A stretch of 64,000 nucleotides of DNA. Source: G965247475 sp965247475 (lineage in GTDB: Bacteria; Chloroflexota; UBA11872). Shown here piece after piece: positions 8,582-16,977 of the stretch. The DNA lies in contig OZ252016.1 in the NCBI GenBank assembly GCA_965247475.1, forward strand, positions 62,001 to 126,000. The letters are read 5' to 3'. Position 1 is the stretch's first letter; every line of letters begins with the position of its first letter. The notes beneath the pieces were generated by a model, which made no database searches, was not told the DNA's origin, and was given only the letters and a program-made list of their open reading frames with translations. A program made the position numbers and the translations under genes.

Positions 8582-9376
8582 GTGTGGCTCAAGGACGAGG
8601 CGGCGCGGCTGACGGCCGACCGCGCCTACCTGCAGGACTACTCGGGGTGGGTTTCAAGCATCCATTGGCGGGAGGCCAAGGTTCTCGTTACGGCGATCCG
8701 TCAGACCGACGATCGAGACCAGCGCAAGGCGCTGAGCACCCGCCTCGTCCAGACGCGAATGACGGCTCTCCTGTCGATCGGGCTCCTATTCGTGGCGATC
8801 CGCCGCCGGCTCGCATCCTCGCTCGTCGAGGAGCGGCTCAAGGCCACCGTTTCAGACGCTCGCGGTCTGCTCCGCGAGGCTGGTCGGCAGCAGGGGCAGG
8901 CGTTCTGGCAGCTCCTCGATCTGCCGTCGCCCGAACAGGTACGCGTGGCCTCCGATGACCCGGCGGTCGCCAACGAGTATCTCGATCTGAGCGAAGAGCG
9001 CGGTCGCAACCTGGAGCGCATCGCCGATCTCGCGCGCCAGGACATGTTGCTCACCGTCCTTGACCCGCTGCGCCATGGGCGGATCCTCGTGGCCACGCCG
9101 CTCACCGTCAGCGCCATCAAGACCGGCCGCATTTCCGAGCTGCCCGAGATGAGCAACACGGCGTTCTATCTCGCCGATCTCTCAGGTGGCCAGCTCGACG
9201 ATACCGGCGACATCGTCGCGCTGGCCTGCCCGACTACACCGGCGGTTGTCGAGGAGATCGCCGATGACATTGCCTTCATCGACCAGGAGGCGGGTGAGAC
9301 CGCCGCGCTGGTGGACCTCACGGCCGGAGTCGGGCTGCTGCGGACCGCGCTCGAGACGTCGGAGGCGCCCGGCTAA
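8582..9376 (+). CDS. Hypothetical protein with one candidate membrane segment (264 aa)
   Basis: No family was recognised. GTG 8582 was chosen because it falls two bases after the preceding stop; the open frame upstream overlaps that gene and reads as low-quality sequence. One hydrophobic stretch (TALLSIGLLFVAI, about residues 60-73) is followed by RRR. The rest is mostly charged and probably helical, with an acidic C-terminal half. The close spacing with 8172-8579, and with 9399 downstream, suggests a three-gene unit of unknown role. Confidence 0.75.
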   Translation: MWLKDEAARLTADRAYLQDYSGWVSSIHWREAKVLVTAIRQTDDRDQRKALSTRLVQTRMTALLSIGLLFVAIRRRLASSLVEERLKATVSDARGLLREAGRQQGQAFWQLLDLPSPEQVRVASDDPAVANEYLDLSEERGRNLERIADLARQDMLLTVLDPLRHGRILVATPLTVSAIKTGRISELPEMSNTAFYLADLSGGQLDDTGDIVALACPTTPAVVEEIADDIAFIDQEAGETAALVDLTAGVGLLRTALETSEAPG

Positions 9377-9398
9377 CGCCTGCGGTGGGCGTTAGCCG

Positions 9399-9686
9399 AT
9401 GAGAGAGATTCATCTCCGGGACCTACGGCCGAGCCCTTGGCAGTGGCTCGCGCTCCTGCCGGTCGTCGCCATTGGTCTCGTCGGTGTGTTGCTCGCGATC
9501 GTTCTCGGAATCGTGGGATTGTTGCTCGCCGCCGTCATCGGCGCGATCGCGCTGGTCGTGCGGCCCGGCCTTCGCCACCGCGCGTCCACGCTCATCCGCA
9601 TCGCCCGTGCGGTTCGTGATCGCGCGCGCCGCCGGCGACCCGTTGAACCGGAACCAGATCGGCCGTTTGTCGACTACCAGGACTAG
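9399..9686 (+). CDS. Small membrane protein, hypothetical (95 aa)
   Basis: Nearly the whole first half is hydrophobic: two predicted helices (about residues 16-36 and 38-56) separated by a glycine turn. A strongly basic tail follows (RDRARRRR), then an acidic end. It starts 22 nt after the preceding stop on the same strand. The basic tail suggests a cytoplasmic C-terminus. Function unknown. Confidence 0.65.
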   Translation: MREIHLRDLRPSPWQWLALLPVVAIGLVGVLLAIVLGIVGLLLAAVIGAIALVVRPGLRHRASTLIRIARAVRDRARRRRPVEPEPDRPFVDYQD

Positions 9687-9748
9687 CTCGGGCCGCGAAA
9701 CCTCGATGCTAGCCTTGACTGGTCGCCTCGAAGCTGTGTGAGTGGACC

Positions 9749-11557
9749 GTGCGGGCGCCATTGAATCTGACCTCGAACGCCCTCGCCGTGCTCGAAGCCC
9801 GCTACCTTGCGCGCTCGAACGGTCGGATCGTGGAAACACCGGCGCAGATGTTCCGGCGGGTGGCCGAGAACGTCGCCGCGCCCGACGCCCGCTACGGCGC
9901 CACGCCGGACCAGGTCGCGCGCACCGCCGATCGCTTCTACGACCTGATGGCTGGGCTCGAGTTCATGCCGAACTCGCCCACGCTCATGAACGCCGGCCGC
10001 CGGCTCCAGCAGCTCGCCGCCTGCTTCGTGCTGCCGGTTGGCGACTCGATCACGCAGATCTTCGACTCCGTCAAGCACGCGGCGATGATCCACCAGAGCG
10101 GCGGTGGAACCGGCTTCAGCTTCTCGCGCCTGCGCCCCTCCAGCGATGTGGTTGCCAGCACCGGCGGGCAGGCCAGCGGCCCGCTGAGCTTCATGGACGT
10201 GTTCAACGCCGCCACCGACGCCGTCAAGCAGGGCGGTACGCGGCGGGGCGCGAACATGGGCATCCTGCGCGTCGATCATCCCGACGTGCTCGAGTTCGTG
10301 AACGCCAAGCGCGACCTCTCACGCCTCACCAGCTTCAACGTATCGGTCGCGATCACCGACGAGTTCATGGATGCGCTGGCCGAGGGGCGCGACTACGAGC
10401 TCCGCAACCCGCGCGACGGCCGGGTCGCGGGACGCGTGGATGCCCGGCGGGTGTTCGACGCCATCGTCGCGGCGGCCTGGACCAGCGGCGAGCCGGGGCT
10501 GGTGTTCATCGATCGCATCAACGACGCGAACCCGACGCCCGAGCTGGGCGAGATCGAGGCTACCAACCCATGCGGCGAGCAGCCGCTCCTCGCCTACGAG
10601 GCGTGCAACCTCGGGTCATTGAACCTTGCCCAGATGATCGTTCACAACGGATCCCCGGCGATCGACTACCAGCGCTTGGGCGCCGTCGTGGACCTTGGGA
10701 TTCACTTCCTTGACAACGTGGTGGACGCGAGCTGCTACCCGCTGCCGCAGATCGCCGAGATAGTTGCGACCAATCGAAAGATCGGGCTCGGCGTCATGGG
10801 CTTCGCGGATCTCCTGTTCGAGCTCGGGGTCCCCTACGACACGGACGACGCCCGCGCCGTCGGCGCCGAAGTGATGCGCTTCATCCAGGAGCGGGCGGTA
10901 CGCGCATCCGAGCGACTCGCGAACGACCGCGGCGCGTTTCCCGCGTTCCCGGCCAGCGTCTTCGCCGCTCGCGGTGATCCGGCCCGCCGCAATGCCACGG
11001 TAACCACCGTCGCGCCCACCGGGACGATCAGCATCATTGTCGGCGCCTCGGCCGGGATCGAGCCGCTCTTCGCGCTCGCGTTCAAACGTCGCGTGCTCGA
11101 TGGCCGCGAGCTTACCGAGGTCAATCCGGTCTTCGAACGCATCGCGCGAGAGCGCGGATTCTGGTCGCACGGCCTAGCCGAGCGCCTGGCCGAGCGCGGC
11201 ACCGTCGCGAGCGACCCGGATGTGCCCGGCGACCTGCGGCGCGTCTTCGTCACCGCGCTCGAGATTGCCCCCGACGACCACGTGCGCATGCAGGCCGCCT
11301 TCCAGGCTCACACCGAGAACGCGGTCTCGAAGACTGTGAACCTGCCCGAGTCCGCCACGACCGCCGACGTGGAGCGCGTGCTGCGGCTCGCCTATGAGCT
11401 CGGCGGCAAGGGCGTCACGTTGTACCGCTATGGCAGCCGGCCGCACCAGGTGCTCGCGACCGTGGGCGACGATCAGCAGCGCGACGCGGAGGCCCGCTGG
11501 TGCTCGTCCTGCGCGATTCCCGACCCCGCGCCCGAAGATGTCGGCGTGGCCGTCTAG
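9749..11557 (+). CDS. nrdJ: Adenosylcobalamin-dependent (class II) ribonucleotide reductase
   Basis: This enzyme reduces ribonucleotides to deoxyribonucleotides using a cobalamin-derived radical. The 602-aa product has the family landmarks: MPNSPTLMNAG, a redox cysteine in AACFVLP, the thiyl-radical cysteine in NPCGEQ, the partner cysteine in EACNLGSLNL, the phosphate-binding PTGTISIIVGAS, and a C-terminal CSSC pair that would shuttle electrons from thioredoxin. No N-terminal ATP-cone is present, so it belongs to the short class II forms. The start is GTG 9749. No nrdA/nrdB-type small subunit and no cobalamin riboswitch are visible nearby. Confidence 0.93.
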   Translation: MRAPLNLTSNALAVLEARYLARSNGRIVETPAQMFRRVAENVAAPDARYGATPDQVARTADRFYDLMAGLEFMPNSPTLMNAGRRLQQLAACFVLPVGDSITQIFDSVKHAAMIHQSGGGTGFSFSRLRPSSDVVASTGGQASGPLSFMDVFNAATDAVKQGGTRRGANMGILRVDHPDVLEFVNAKRDLSRLTSFNVSVAITDEFMDALAEGRDYELRNPRDGRVAGRVDARRVFDAIVAAAWTSGEPGLVFIDRINDANPTPELGEIEATNPCGEQPLLAYEACNLGSLNLAQMIVHNGSPAIDYQRLGAVVDLGIHFLDNVVDASCYPLPQIAEIVATNRKIGLGVMGFADLLFELGVPYDTDDARAVGAEVMRFIQERAVRASERLANDRGAFPAFPASVFAARGDPARRNATVTTVAPTGTISIIVGASAGIEPLFALAFKRRVLDGRELTEVNPVFERIARERGFWSHGLAERLAERGTVASDPDVPGDLRRVFVTALEIAPDDHVRMQAAFQAHTENAVSKTVNLPESATTADVERVLRLAYELGGKGVTLYRYGSRPHQVLATVGDDQQRDAEARWCSSCAIPDPAPEDVGVAV

Positions 11558-11605
11558 TCGGGGTTCCCACCACCCGCGCCCTCGAATCCCCGAACCCGGT
11601 TGACG

Positions 11606-11723
11606 GTCATTCCGACGCGGAGCGAAGGGCCTGCCCTTTTGTGTTGGGCTGGGGGAGGGCCTGGTAGGGTCCCGCCGGCTGGCGGGGGTGACTGAGCCCA
11701 TCCGACGAATCGCACGGCGTCCC
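11606..11723. repeat. Dispersed intergenic repeat, element 3
   Basis: It begins GTCATTCCGACGCGGAGCGA, contains GGTAGGGTCCCG (shared with the element at 62499) and ends near CACGGCGTCCC. It occupies the first part of the 404-nt gap after nrdJ. Confidence 0.7.
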
Positions 11724-11731
11724 TGAACGCA

Positions 11732-11835
11732 CGAGCGACCCGCAATGCGGGCCGCTCGCGTCCGGTCGGCAAGACGCTGAGGCCGCGCCGACCGGTAGAC
11801 CGTCGTTCGGAGGCTAGTGCAGCCTCACCTCGACG
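11732..11835. other. Cluster of three consecutive hairpins between convergent nrdJ and gpsA
   Basis: Three inverted repeats follow one another. The first has a 12-bp stem with one mismatch and a 3-nt loop (11732-11758). The second is a perfect 9-bp repeat CCGGTCGGC/GCCGACCGG (11762-11770 with 11787-11795). The third is CGTCG...GAGGCT-AGTGC-AGCCTC...CGACG (11801-11835). There is no T-run on either strand. They may end transcription from both convergent genes or form a structured RNA. From 11836 to 11961 I see nothing further. Confidence 0.5.
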
Positions 11836-11961
11836 ACCCATCGTTGCAGTAAGGCATGTTCCGCATCACTCAACAGTAGATCACCCCCTTCGCGTTCTGG
11901 CGCTCCAGCAAATGCCGGTGCCCGTGCTGGGGATCATTATAGGCGCCTCTGAGGTGCGCCG

Positions 11962-13008
11962 TTACGGTCGATCGATCCCATGCAGCTCGTGGATCAGTTC
12001 GCGCGACATGAGCCGGTCTGCCGCCTCGGTCACGGCCAGCCCATCGAACAGCACGTCGTTCATGAGCTTCACGATCGGCATCTCCACGCCCAGCCGCTGG
12101 GACAGCGAATGCGCCCCGCGCGCGGTATCGATGCCCTCGGCCACCATCACCATGCGCGACAGGATGTCGTCGAGCGAGCGTCCTAGCGCCAGCTGCTCGC
12201 CGATGTAGTGGTTCCTGGATTGCCTGCTGGTGGATGTCGCGACCAGGTCGCCCACGCCTGCGATTCCGGCGAACGTGAGCGGATTGGCGCCCGCCGCAAT
12301 CCCGAGCCGCGTCATCTCCGCTAGACCGCGAGTCACCAGTGACGCCTTCGCGTTCTGCCCGTAGCGCAGGCCGTCGGCCATGCCGGCGCAGATCCCGATC
12401 ACGTTCTTCAGGGCGCCGGCCAGCTCCACGCCGATCAGATCGTCGCTTGTGTATGTCCGGAACCATGGCGCGCTGAACATCCGCTGTCCGCGCTCGGCGA
12501 CCTTCGCGTCATCGGACGCCACAACCGCCGTCGCGGGCTCGTGCGCCGCGACCTCGCGCGCGAGATTCGGCCCGGAAAGCGCCGCGAATCGCTGCGTGAT
12601 CGATGCGTTGAGATCCCGTGCCAAAACTTGGGAGACGCGCTCGCCCGACACCGGGTCGAGCCCCTTGGTCCCTCCGATCAAGACCGCGGATTCCGGCAGG
12701 TACGGGCCGATCGCGTCGAGGTTCTCGCCGATGCTGCGCATCGGGACCGCCAGCACCACGACGTCGGCGCCGTCCAGCGCGGCCGCCGGGTCCGCCGTGA
12801 TCTCGAGCTGATCGGGCAGCGACACGCCGGGGAGGAACCGCACATTCTCGCGCCGCTGCGACATGTCGTCGCTCACAGCCCGATCGTGCACCCACAGCGA
12901 TGCCCGGTGACCGACCTCGGTGACCTGCGCCGCCAGCGTCGTTCCCCAGCTGCCCGACCCGATGACGGCGATCCGTTCGATAGTGATCCGCTCGGCCCTC
13001 AGAGGCAT
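11962..13008 (-). CDS. gpsA: NAD(P)-dependent glycerol-3-phosphate dehydrogenase
   Basis: It makes sn-glycerol-3-phosphate from dihydroxyacetone phosphate for phospholipid synthesis. The 348-aa protein has the N-terminal dinucleotide-binding motif GSGSWGTTLA, the GTKGLD and SGPNLAREV motifs, ELAGALKNV with the catalytic lysine, and AGVGDLVATSTS. ATG 13008 was chosen because it puts the Rossmann motif close to the N-terminus, as in the family; the frame stays open 66 nt further upstream. It is convergent with nrdJ and divergent from mrp. Confidence 0.95.
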   Translation of the reverse strand: MPLRAERITIERIAVIGSGSWGTTLAAQVTEVGHRASLWVHDRAVSDDMSQRRENVRFLPGVSLPDQLEITADPAAALDGADVVVLAVPMRSIGENLDAIGPYLPESAVLIGGTKGLDPVSGERVSQVLARDLNASITQRFAALSGPNLAREVAAHEPATAVVASDDAKVAERGQRMFSAPWFRTYTSDDLIGVELAGALKNVIGICAGMADGLRYGQNAKASLVTRGLAEMTRLGIAAGANPLTFAGIAGVGDLVATSTSRQSRNHYIGEQLALGRSLDDILSRMVMVAEGIDTARGAHSLSQRLGVEMPIVKLMNDVLFDGLAVTEAADRLMSRELIHELHGIDRP

Positions 13009-13070
13009 CGGCGGCGACAAGTGTAGTCGCGGACACTCCACGCGGGCGCTGTGGCGGCCTACCTCCAATG

Positions 13071-13106
13071 GCAAGGTGGCCCGACCATCAGGTCGGGATG
13101 TCCCAG
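13071..13106. repeat. 36-bp hairpin-bearing repeat, copy A
   Basis: The unit GCAAGGTGGCCCGACC-ATCA-GGTCGGG...CCCAG holds a perfect 7-bp stem (13080-13086 with 13091-13097) and a 4-nt loop. The same 36 bp recur at 42005-42040 with two mismatches, one of them in the loop. Confidence 0.65.
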
Positions 13107-13265
13107 CGGACCGTCGAAGGCCCGTCCCTCACCGTGCGTCGCCGCGGGCGCGATTTGACCCTGTGCTAGCCTCGCAGGCAGGGGTCGCGACACCTGTTGA
13201 ACCGGCCTCACGGGCCGCGTGAGGCCCGCGGCCACCGCCCTATTGCCGCCTAGCTGGAGCCCCAA

Positions 13266-14345
13266 TTGACTGAAGAGCGTATCCAGGCCGTCCGTCGCGC
13301 CCTCGCCGGGGTGCACGACCCCGATCTCCAGAGAGACCTGATCGCGCTGAACATGGTGCGCGATATCGAGATCGCCGGCGGTGACGTCTCACTCCGCGTG
13401 GTCCTCACGACGCCGGCTTGTCCGTACGTCGCGGAGCTCGAATCCGACATCCGGACCGCGCTCGGAGCGCTCGGGTGGGTCGACGATGTCAGCATCCGCT
13501 GGGATTCCGAGGTCACGCCGAACACCGGCTTCGGGCAGGAAGGCCAGATGCTGCCCGGCGTCAAGAATGTCGTCGCCGTGGCCAGCGGCAAGGGTGGCGT
13601 GGGCAAGTCCACCCTCGCCGTCAACGTCACCGTGGCGCTCCGTGAGCTGGGCGCAAGCGTCGGGATCCTCGACGGCGACATCTATGGCCCCAACGTGCCC
13701 GGCATGCTGGGCGTCGAGGGCCGACCTGTGCTCGAGAACGATCGCATCCAACCGTTGCGCGGCCACGGCGTGCCGGTCATGTCGATGGGCTTTCTGGCGG
13801 ATCCGGATCAAGCTGTGATCTGGCGCGGCCCGATGGTCGCGCAGGCGCTGCGCCAGCTCCTGCAGGACGTCGAGTGGGGCGAGCTGGACTACCTGATCGT
13901 CGACCTGCCGCCCGGAACCGGCGACGCGCCGCTCTCGCTCTCGCAGCTGCTCCCGCTCGCCGGCGCGGTGATCATCACCACGCCCCAAGATGTCGCGCTG
14001 CAGGACGTGCGCCGCGGCATCGTGATGTTTGAGAGGCTCCGGGTGCCGGTGCTGGGCGTGATCGAGAACATGTCCTACTTCATCTGTCCCAACTGCGACG
14101 AGCGGCACGAGATCTTCGACCACGGCGGCGGCGCGCAGGCGGCCGAGCAATTCGGCGTGCCGTTCCTCGGTGAGATTCCGCTCGATCCGCGTATTCGCCG
14201 CGCCTGCGATAGCGGTCAGCCGGTCGCTGCCCTCGGCGGCCTGCAGGATCCACTCGCCGCGCCCTACTTCGCCGCGGCGCGCCAGATCGCCGCCGAGGTC
14301 GCCAAGCTCAACGCCTCCCGCCCCGAGCCGCTGCCGGTCCTCTAG
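13266..14345 (+). CDS. mrp: Mrp/ApbC-family iron-sulfur cluster carrier ATPase
   Basis: This is a P-loop NTPase that carries and delivers Fe-S clusters. Residues ~1-80 form an N-terminal MIP18/DUF59 domain (VHDPDL). The ATPase domain follows, with the deviant Walker A GKGGVGKST, DGDIYGPNVPGML, DLPPGTGD, and a CPNC cysteine pair near the C-terminus that would bind the cluster. The start is TTG 13266, supported by GGAG at 13256-13259, six bases upstream; no ATG fits. 359 aa is normal for the two-domain form. Confidence 0.95.
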   Translation: MTEERIQAVRRALAGVHDPDLQRDLIALNMVRDIEIAGGDVSLRVVLTTPACPYVAELESDIRTALGALGWVDDVSIRWDSEVTPNTGFGQEGQMLPGVKNVVAVASGKGGVGKSTLAVNVTVALRELGASVGILDGDIYGPNVPGMLGVEGRPVLENDRIQPLRGHGVPVMSMGFLADPDQAVIWRGPMVAQALRQLLQDVEWGELDYLIVDLPPGTGDAPLSLSQLLPLAGAVIITTPQDVALQDVRRGIVMFERLRVPVLGVIENMSYFICPNCDERHEIFDHGGGAQAAEQFGVPFLGEIPLDPRIRRACDSGQPVAALGGLQDPLAAPYFAAARQIAAEVAKLNASRPEPLPVL

Positions 14346-14380
14346 CCAGGCGCCTCCGTCGACCGGCGCGCGGATCTAGT

Positions 14381-15073
14381 TCAGCGCACCACCACGCCGC
14401 TGCCGTACTGGCACAGGCTCGACAGCGGGCACTCCGGGCACCGCGGCGTCTTGTGGCAGAACACCTTCCCGTGTCGCACGAGCAGGGCGTGGTACTCGGC
14501 GTACGTGTCCACATCTGGTGGAATTCCCTCCATCAGCAGTGCCCGCAGCTCGCCCGCGCCCATGTCGTCCGCGATCAGCCCCAACCGAGTCAGGATGCGG
14601 CGCGTGTATGCATCGACCACGAAGCTCGGCTGCCGCGCCGCGTACAGGATGATCGCGTCCGCCGTCTCCGCGCCCACGCCCCAGATGCTCAGCAGCTCGT
14701 CGCGCAGGCGATCCATCGGCTGATCCAGCATTTCCGACAGCCGGCCGCCGTGCCGATCGCGCACCTGCCCCGCGAACGCCTGTAGCTTAAGCGCCTTCTG
14801 TCGGTAATACCGGCTCGGCCGCACCAACTCTTGCAGCCGGGCATCGCCCGCGCCCAGAATGCCCGCCACCGACAGCGCGCCCGCCGCCTGTAGATTGTCC
14901 AGCGCGGCCCGCGCATTGGCCCACGCGGTGTTCTGGACCAGCAGCGCGCCCGCGATCATCTCGAAGTCATGCCCGGCCGGCCACCAACCCTGGCGACCGA
15001 AGTGCGCCGCCAGCGTGTCGAAGACGGGCGCCAACCGTCGCGCGAGGCTTGTTGGCTGAGCGCCGGTGCTCAC
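14381..15073 (-). CDS. Endonuclease III-like HhH-GPD DNA glycosylase
   Basis: This is a base-excision repair glycosylase (230 aa). It has the helix-hairpin-helix IWGVGAETADAI, the catalytic aspartate in FVVDAYTRR, and a C-terminal Fe-S loop with cysteines spaced 5, 2 and 5. The lysine that makes endonuclease III a lyase (GVGxKTA) is glutamate here, so it is probably a monofunctional glycosylase, as in the MagIII/endonuclease III-related group. Its GTG start overlaps the stop of apt by four bases (GTGA), so it is probably translated from the apt mRNA. Confidence 0.88.
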   Translation of the reverse strand: MSTGAQPTSLARRLAPVFDTLAAHFGRQGWWPAGHDFEMIAGALLVQNTAWANARAALDNLQAAGALSVAGILGAGDARLQELVRPSRYYRQKALKLQAFAGQVRDRHGGRLSEMLDQPMDRLRDELLSIWGVGAETADAIILYAARQPSFVVDAYTRRILTRLGLIADDMGAGELRALLMEGIPPDVDTYAEYHALLVRHGKVFCHKTPRCPECPLSSLCQYGSGVVVR

Positions 15074-15591
15074 GACACGTGCAGCACGCTATGCACCGGG
15101 TACTCGCCCAGGCGCTCCCGTCCCTTGAGGAAATCCAGTTCGATCAGGAACGCCGCGCCGGTCACCTGGCCGCCCAGTCGCTCCACCAGCCGGATCGCCG
15201 CCGCCGCGGTCCCTCCGATCGCGAGCAGATCGTCCAGCACCAGCACGCGGTCGCTGGCGTGAATCGCGTCCCGATGCACCTCGATCGTGGCCGTGCCGTA
15301 CTCCAGCTCGTACTCCTCGGCGATCGTGTCCGCCGGCAGCTTGCCGGGCTTGCGCAGGGGCACGAACCCGCAATTTAGCTCGCAGGCCAGCGCGCCGGCG
15401 AAGATGAACCCGCGCGCCTCCACGGCGGCGATCAGGTCGGGCGGATCCTGCCGGTATGGCGCCGCCAGCGCCTGAACGGCCGCTCGCAGCGCCGTCGGAT
15501 CGCTCAGGAGCGGGGTGATGTCCTTGAATACGATCCCGGGCTTGGGGAAGTCCGGCACGTCCCGGATGAAAGCCTCGAGGTTCACGTCCAT
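15070..15591 (-). CDS. apt: Adenine phosphoribosyltransferase
   Basis: It salvages adenine to AMP using PRPP. The 173-aa protein has FPKPGIVFKDITPLL, EARGFIFAGALA, VPLRKPGKLP and the PRPP-binding loop VLVLDDLLAIGGT (usually LATGGT). ATG 15591 gives the usual family N-terminus; the upstream open frame is low-complexity. It is the first gene of a two-gene unit with the glycosylase and diverges from the FmdB gene. Confidence 0.95.
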   Translation of the reverse strand: MDVNLEAFIRDVPDFPKPGIVFKDITPLLSDPTALRAAVQALAAPYRQDPPDLIAAVEARGFIFAGALACELNCGFVPLRKPGKLPADTIAEEYELEYGTATIEVHRDAIHASDRVLVLDDLLAIGGTAAAAIRLVERLGGQVTGAAFLIELDFLKGRERLGEYPVHSVLHVS

Positions 15592-15698
15592 CGCCGCCGC
15601 CAGTCCGATCCCCACAGCCGCCGTCTCGAGCGGCCGGCCATCATCGCATGAGCGGCGCGTGCGTCGCCCGCGCCCGATGGGCACCTCCAATCGTTCCC

Positions 15699-15704
15699 TA
15701 TACT
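15699..15704 (+). promoter_or_regulatory. Candidate -10 element for FmdB-like gene 1
   Basis: TATACT matches the -10 consensus in five of six positions and lies 30 nt before the start codon. The second FmdB-like gene is also preceded by TATACT (46398). No -35 box is evident. Confidence 0.4.
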
Positions 15705-15734
15705 TGCCCGGACATCGAGAGGAGCTTCACGTTC

Positions 15735-15971
15735 ATGCCCGCCTATCCGTACGAGTGTGACAAGTGCGGCGATGCGTTCGAGATTCGTCGCGCCATGTCC
15801 GATGACAGTCCGGTCGTGTGCACGGCCTGCGGAAGCAAGCGCGTTCGCCGCGTCTACCACGCCTTCGCGATGGTCGGGGCGGGCTCATCCGGCGCGCCTG
15901 AGGCCAGCGCCAATGATGCGTACATGAGCGGTGGCGGCGGTTGCTGCGGCGGAGGCGCCTGCGGCTGCTGA
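15735..15971 (+). CDS. FmdB-family zinc-ribbon protein (78 aa)
   Basis: This is a small regulatory-type zinc ribbon. Two CxxC pairs (YECDKCG and VCTACGS) would bind one zinc. After the ribbon comes a Gly- and Cys-rich tail (GGGGCC, ACGC) that may bind a further metal. ATG 15735 follows AGGAG at 15719-15723. The family's exact function is not established; members were first linked to formamidase operons. A second member lies at 46472. Confidence 0.85.
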   Translation: MPAYPYECDKCGDAFEIRRAMSDDSPVVCTACGSKRVRRVYHAFAMVGAGSSGAPEASANDAYMSGGGGCCGGGACGC

Positions 15972-15993
15972 TTGAGACCCGCTGACGGGCGGC

Positions 15994-16020
15994 GAACGGG
16001 GCGCATCCGGCGGCCCGTTC
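15994..16020 (+). terminator. Hairpin after FmdB-like gene 1
   Basis: A perfect 7-bp stem GAACGGG/CCCGTTC with a 13-nt loop lies 22 nt after the stop codon. It is followed by ATTGCCTT, only a weak T-tract, so termination is plausible but unproven. Confidence 0.4.
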
Positions 16021-16122
16021 ATTGCCTTGTGACCCAACCGTCTCTGCGGGGGAACTTCTGGAAGACGCCGTTCGTCACACATTAGACGACCGACCAACCT
16101 ACGGATCGCAAAGGAGCCCGAG

Positions 16123-16971
16123 ATGTCACGGGGCGTCACATTCTTCGTCCTCGCCGTCGGGGCGATCATTGCCGCGGCGATCGCCGCCGTCGCGGCGGGG
16201 ATTTTCCTCTTCCTGCGCGTCGAGTCGGTTGAGCCGCAGCCTGTGGATGCGGCGGTGCCGCCGATCGTCGCGGCGCCCGTCGCTGACGCTTCCATGTCCA
16301 TCACCGCAGCGCCGGCCCCGTCGGCCGCGACCACCGCGCCCTACGTCATCAGCGTCACCGGAACCGGAACCGCGGCGACCAGTCCCGACATCGCCGATGT
16401 GACGCTGGGCGTCGAGACGTTGGCATCGGACGCCGACGTCGCGATCCGCGACAACACCGACCAAATGAACGCCGTGTCCGCCGCGCTGCGCGATTCCGGC
16501 GTTGCCGGCAGCGATATCCAGACCCGGTCCTTCAACATGTGGGTGGAGCAGATCTACGGACCGGACGGACCCACCGGCGAGGTGCGCTACCACGTCAACA
16601 ACCAGGTGAGCGCCCGCGTGCGCGAGATCGATCGGGTTGGCGAGATCCTGCAGCGGGCGCTCGAGGCCGGTGCGAACAACGTCGGCGGGATCAGCTTTGG
16701 CGTCGAGGACACCGCTGCACTCGAGCGCACCGCGCGCGACCAGGCCGTGGCCGACGCGCGTGCCAAGGCCGAGCAGCTCGCCACAGCGCTGGGGGTGCAG
16801 CTCGGCGCCGTTCGCCAGGTCAGCGAGGCCGTGCAGCCGGTCTTGTTCAAGGGCTTAGTGGGGGTTGAAGCGGCCGCCGCCGACCTCGGCGGCGGCGCTC
16901 CCGTGCCTGTGTCCGGCGGCGAGTTCACGGTCTCCGCGTCGCTGCAGGTCGTGTTCGACATCGCGCGGTAG
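16123..16971 (+). CDS. SIMPL-domain (DUF541) protein, membrane-anchored or exported
   Basis: This 282-aa protein has an N-terminal hydrophobic segment (about residues 5-30) that acts as an anchor or signal. An Ala/Pro-rich linker and a SIMPL domain follow, starting ISVTGTGTA, with TLGVETLASDA and the family-like ARAKAEQLATALG. SIMPL proteins are extracytoplasmic and of unclear function; in E. coli a member is linked to oxidative stress. ATG 16123 follows AAAGGAG at the proper distance. It converges on the helicase gene with only six bases between the stops. Confidence 0.88.
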   Translation: MSRGVTFFVLAVGAIIAAAIAAVAAGIFLFLRVESVEPQPVDAAVPPIVAAPVADASMSITAAPAPSAATTAPYVISVTGTGTAATSPDIADVTLGVETLASDADVAIRDNTDQMNAVSAALRDSGVAGSDIQTRSFNMWVEQIYGPDGPTGEVRYHVNNQVSARVREIDRVGEILQRALEAGANNVGGISFGVEDTAALERTARDQAVADARAKAEQLATALGVQLGAVRQVSEAVQPVLFKGLVGVEAAAADLGGGAPVPVSGGEFTVSASLQVVFDIAR

Positions 16972-16977
16972 CGGCCG

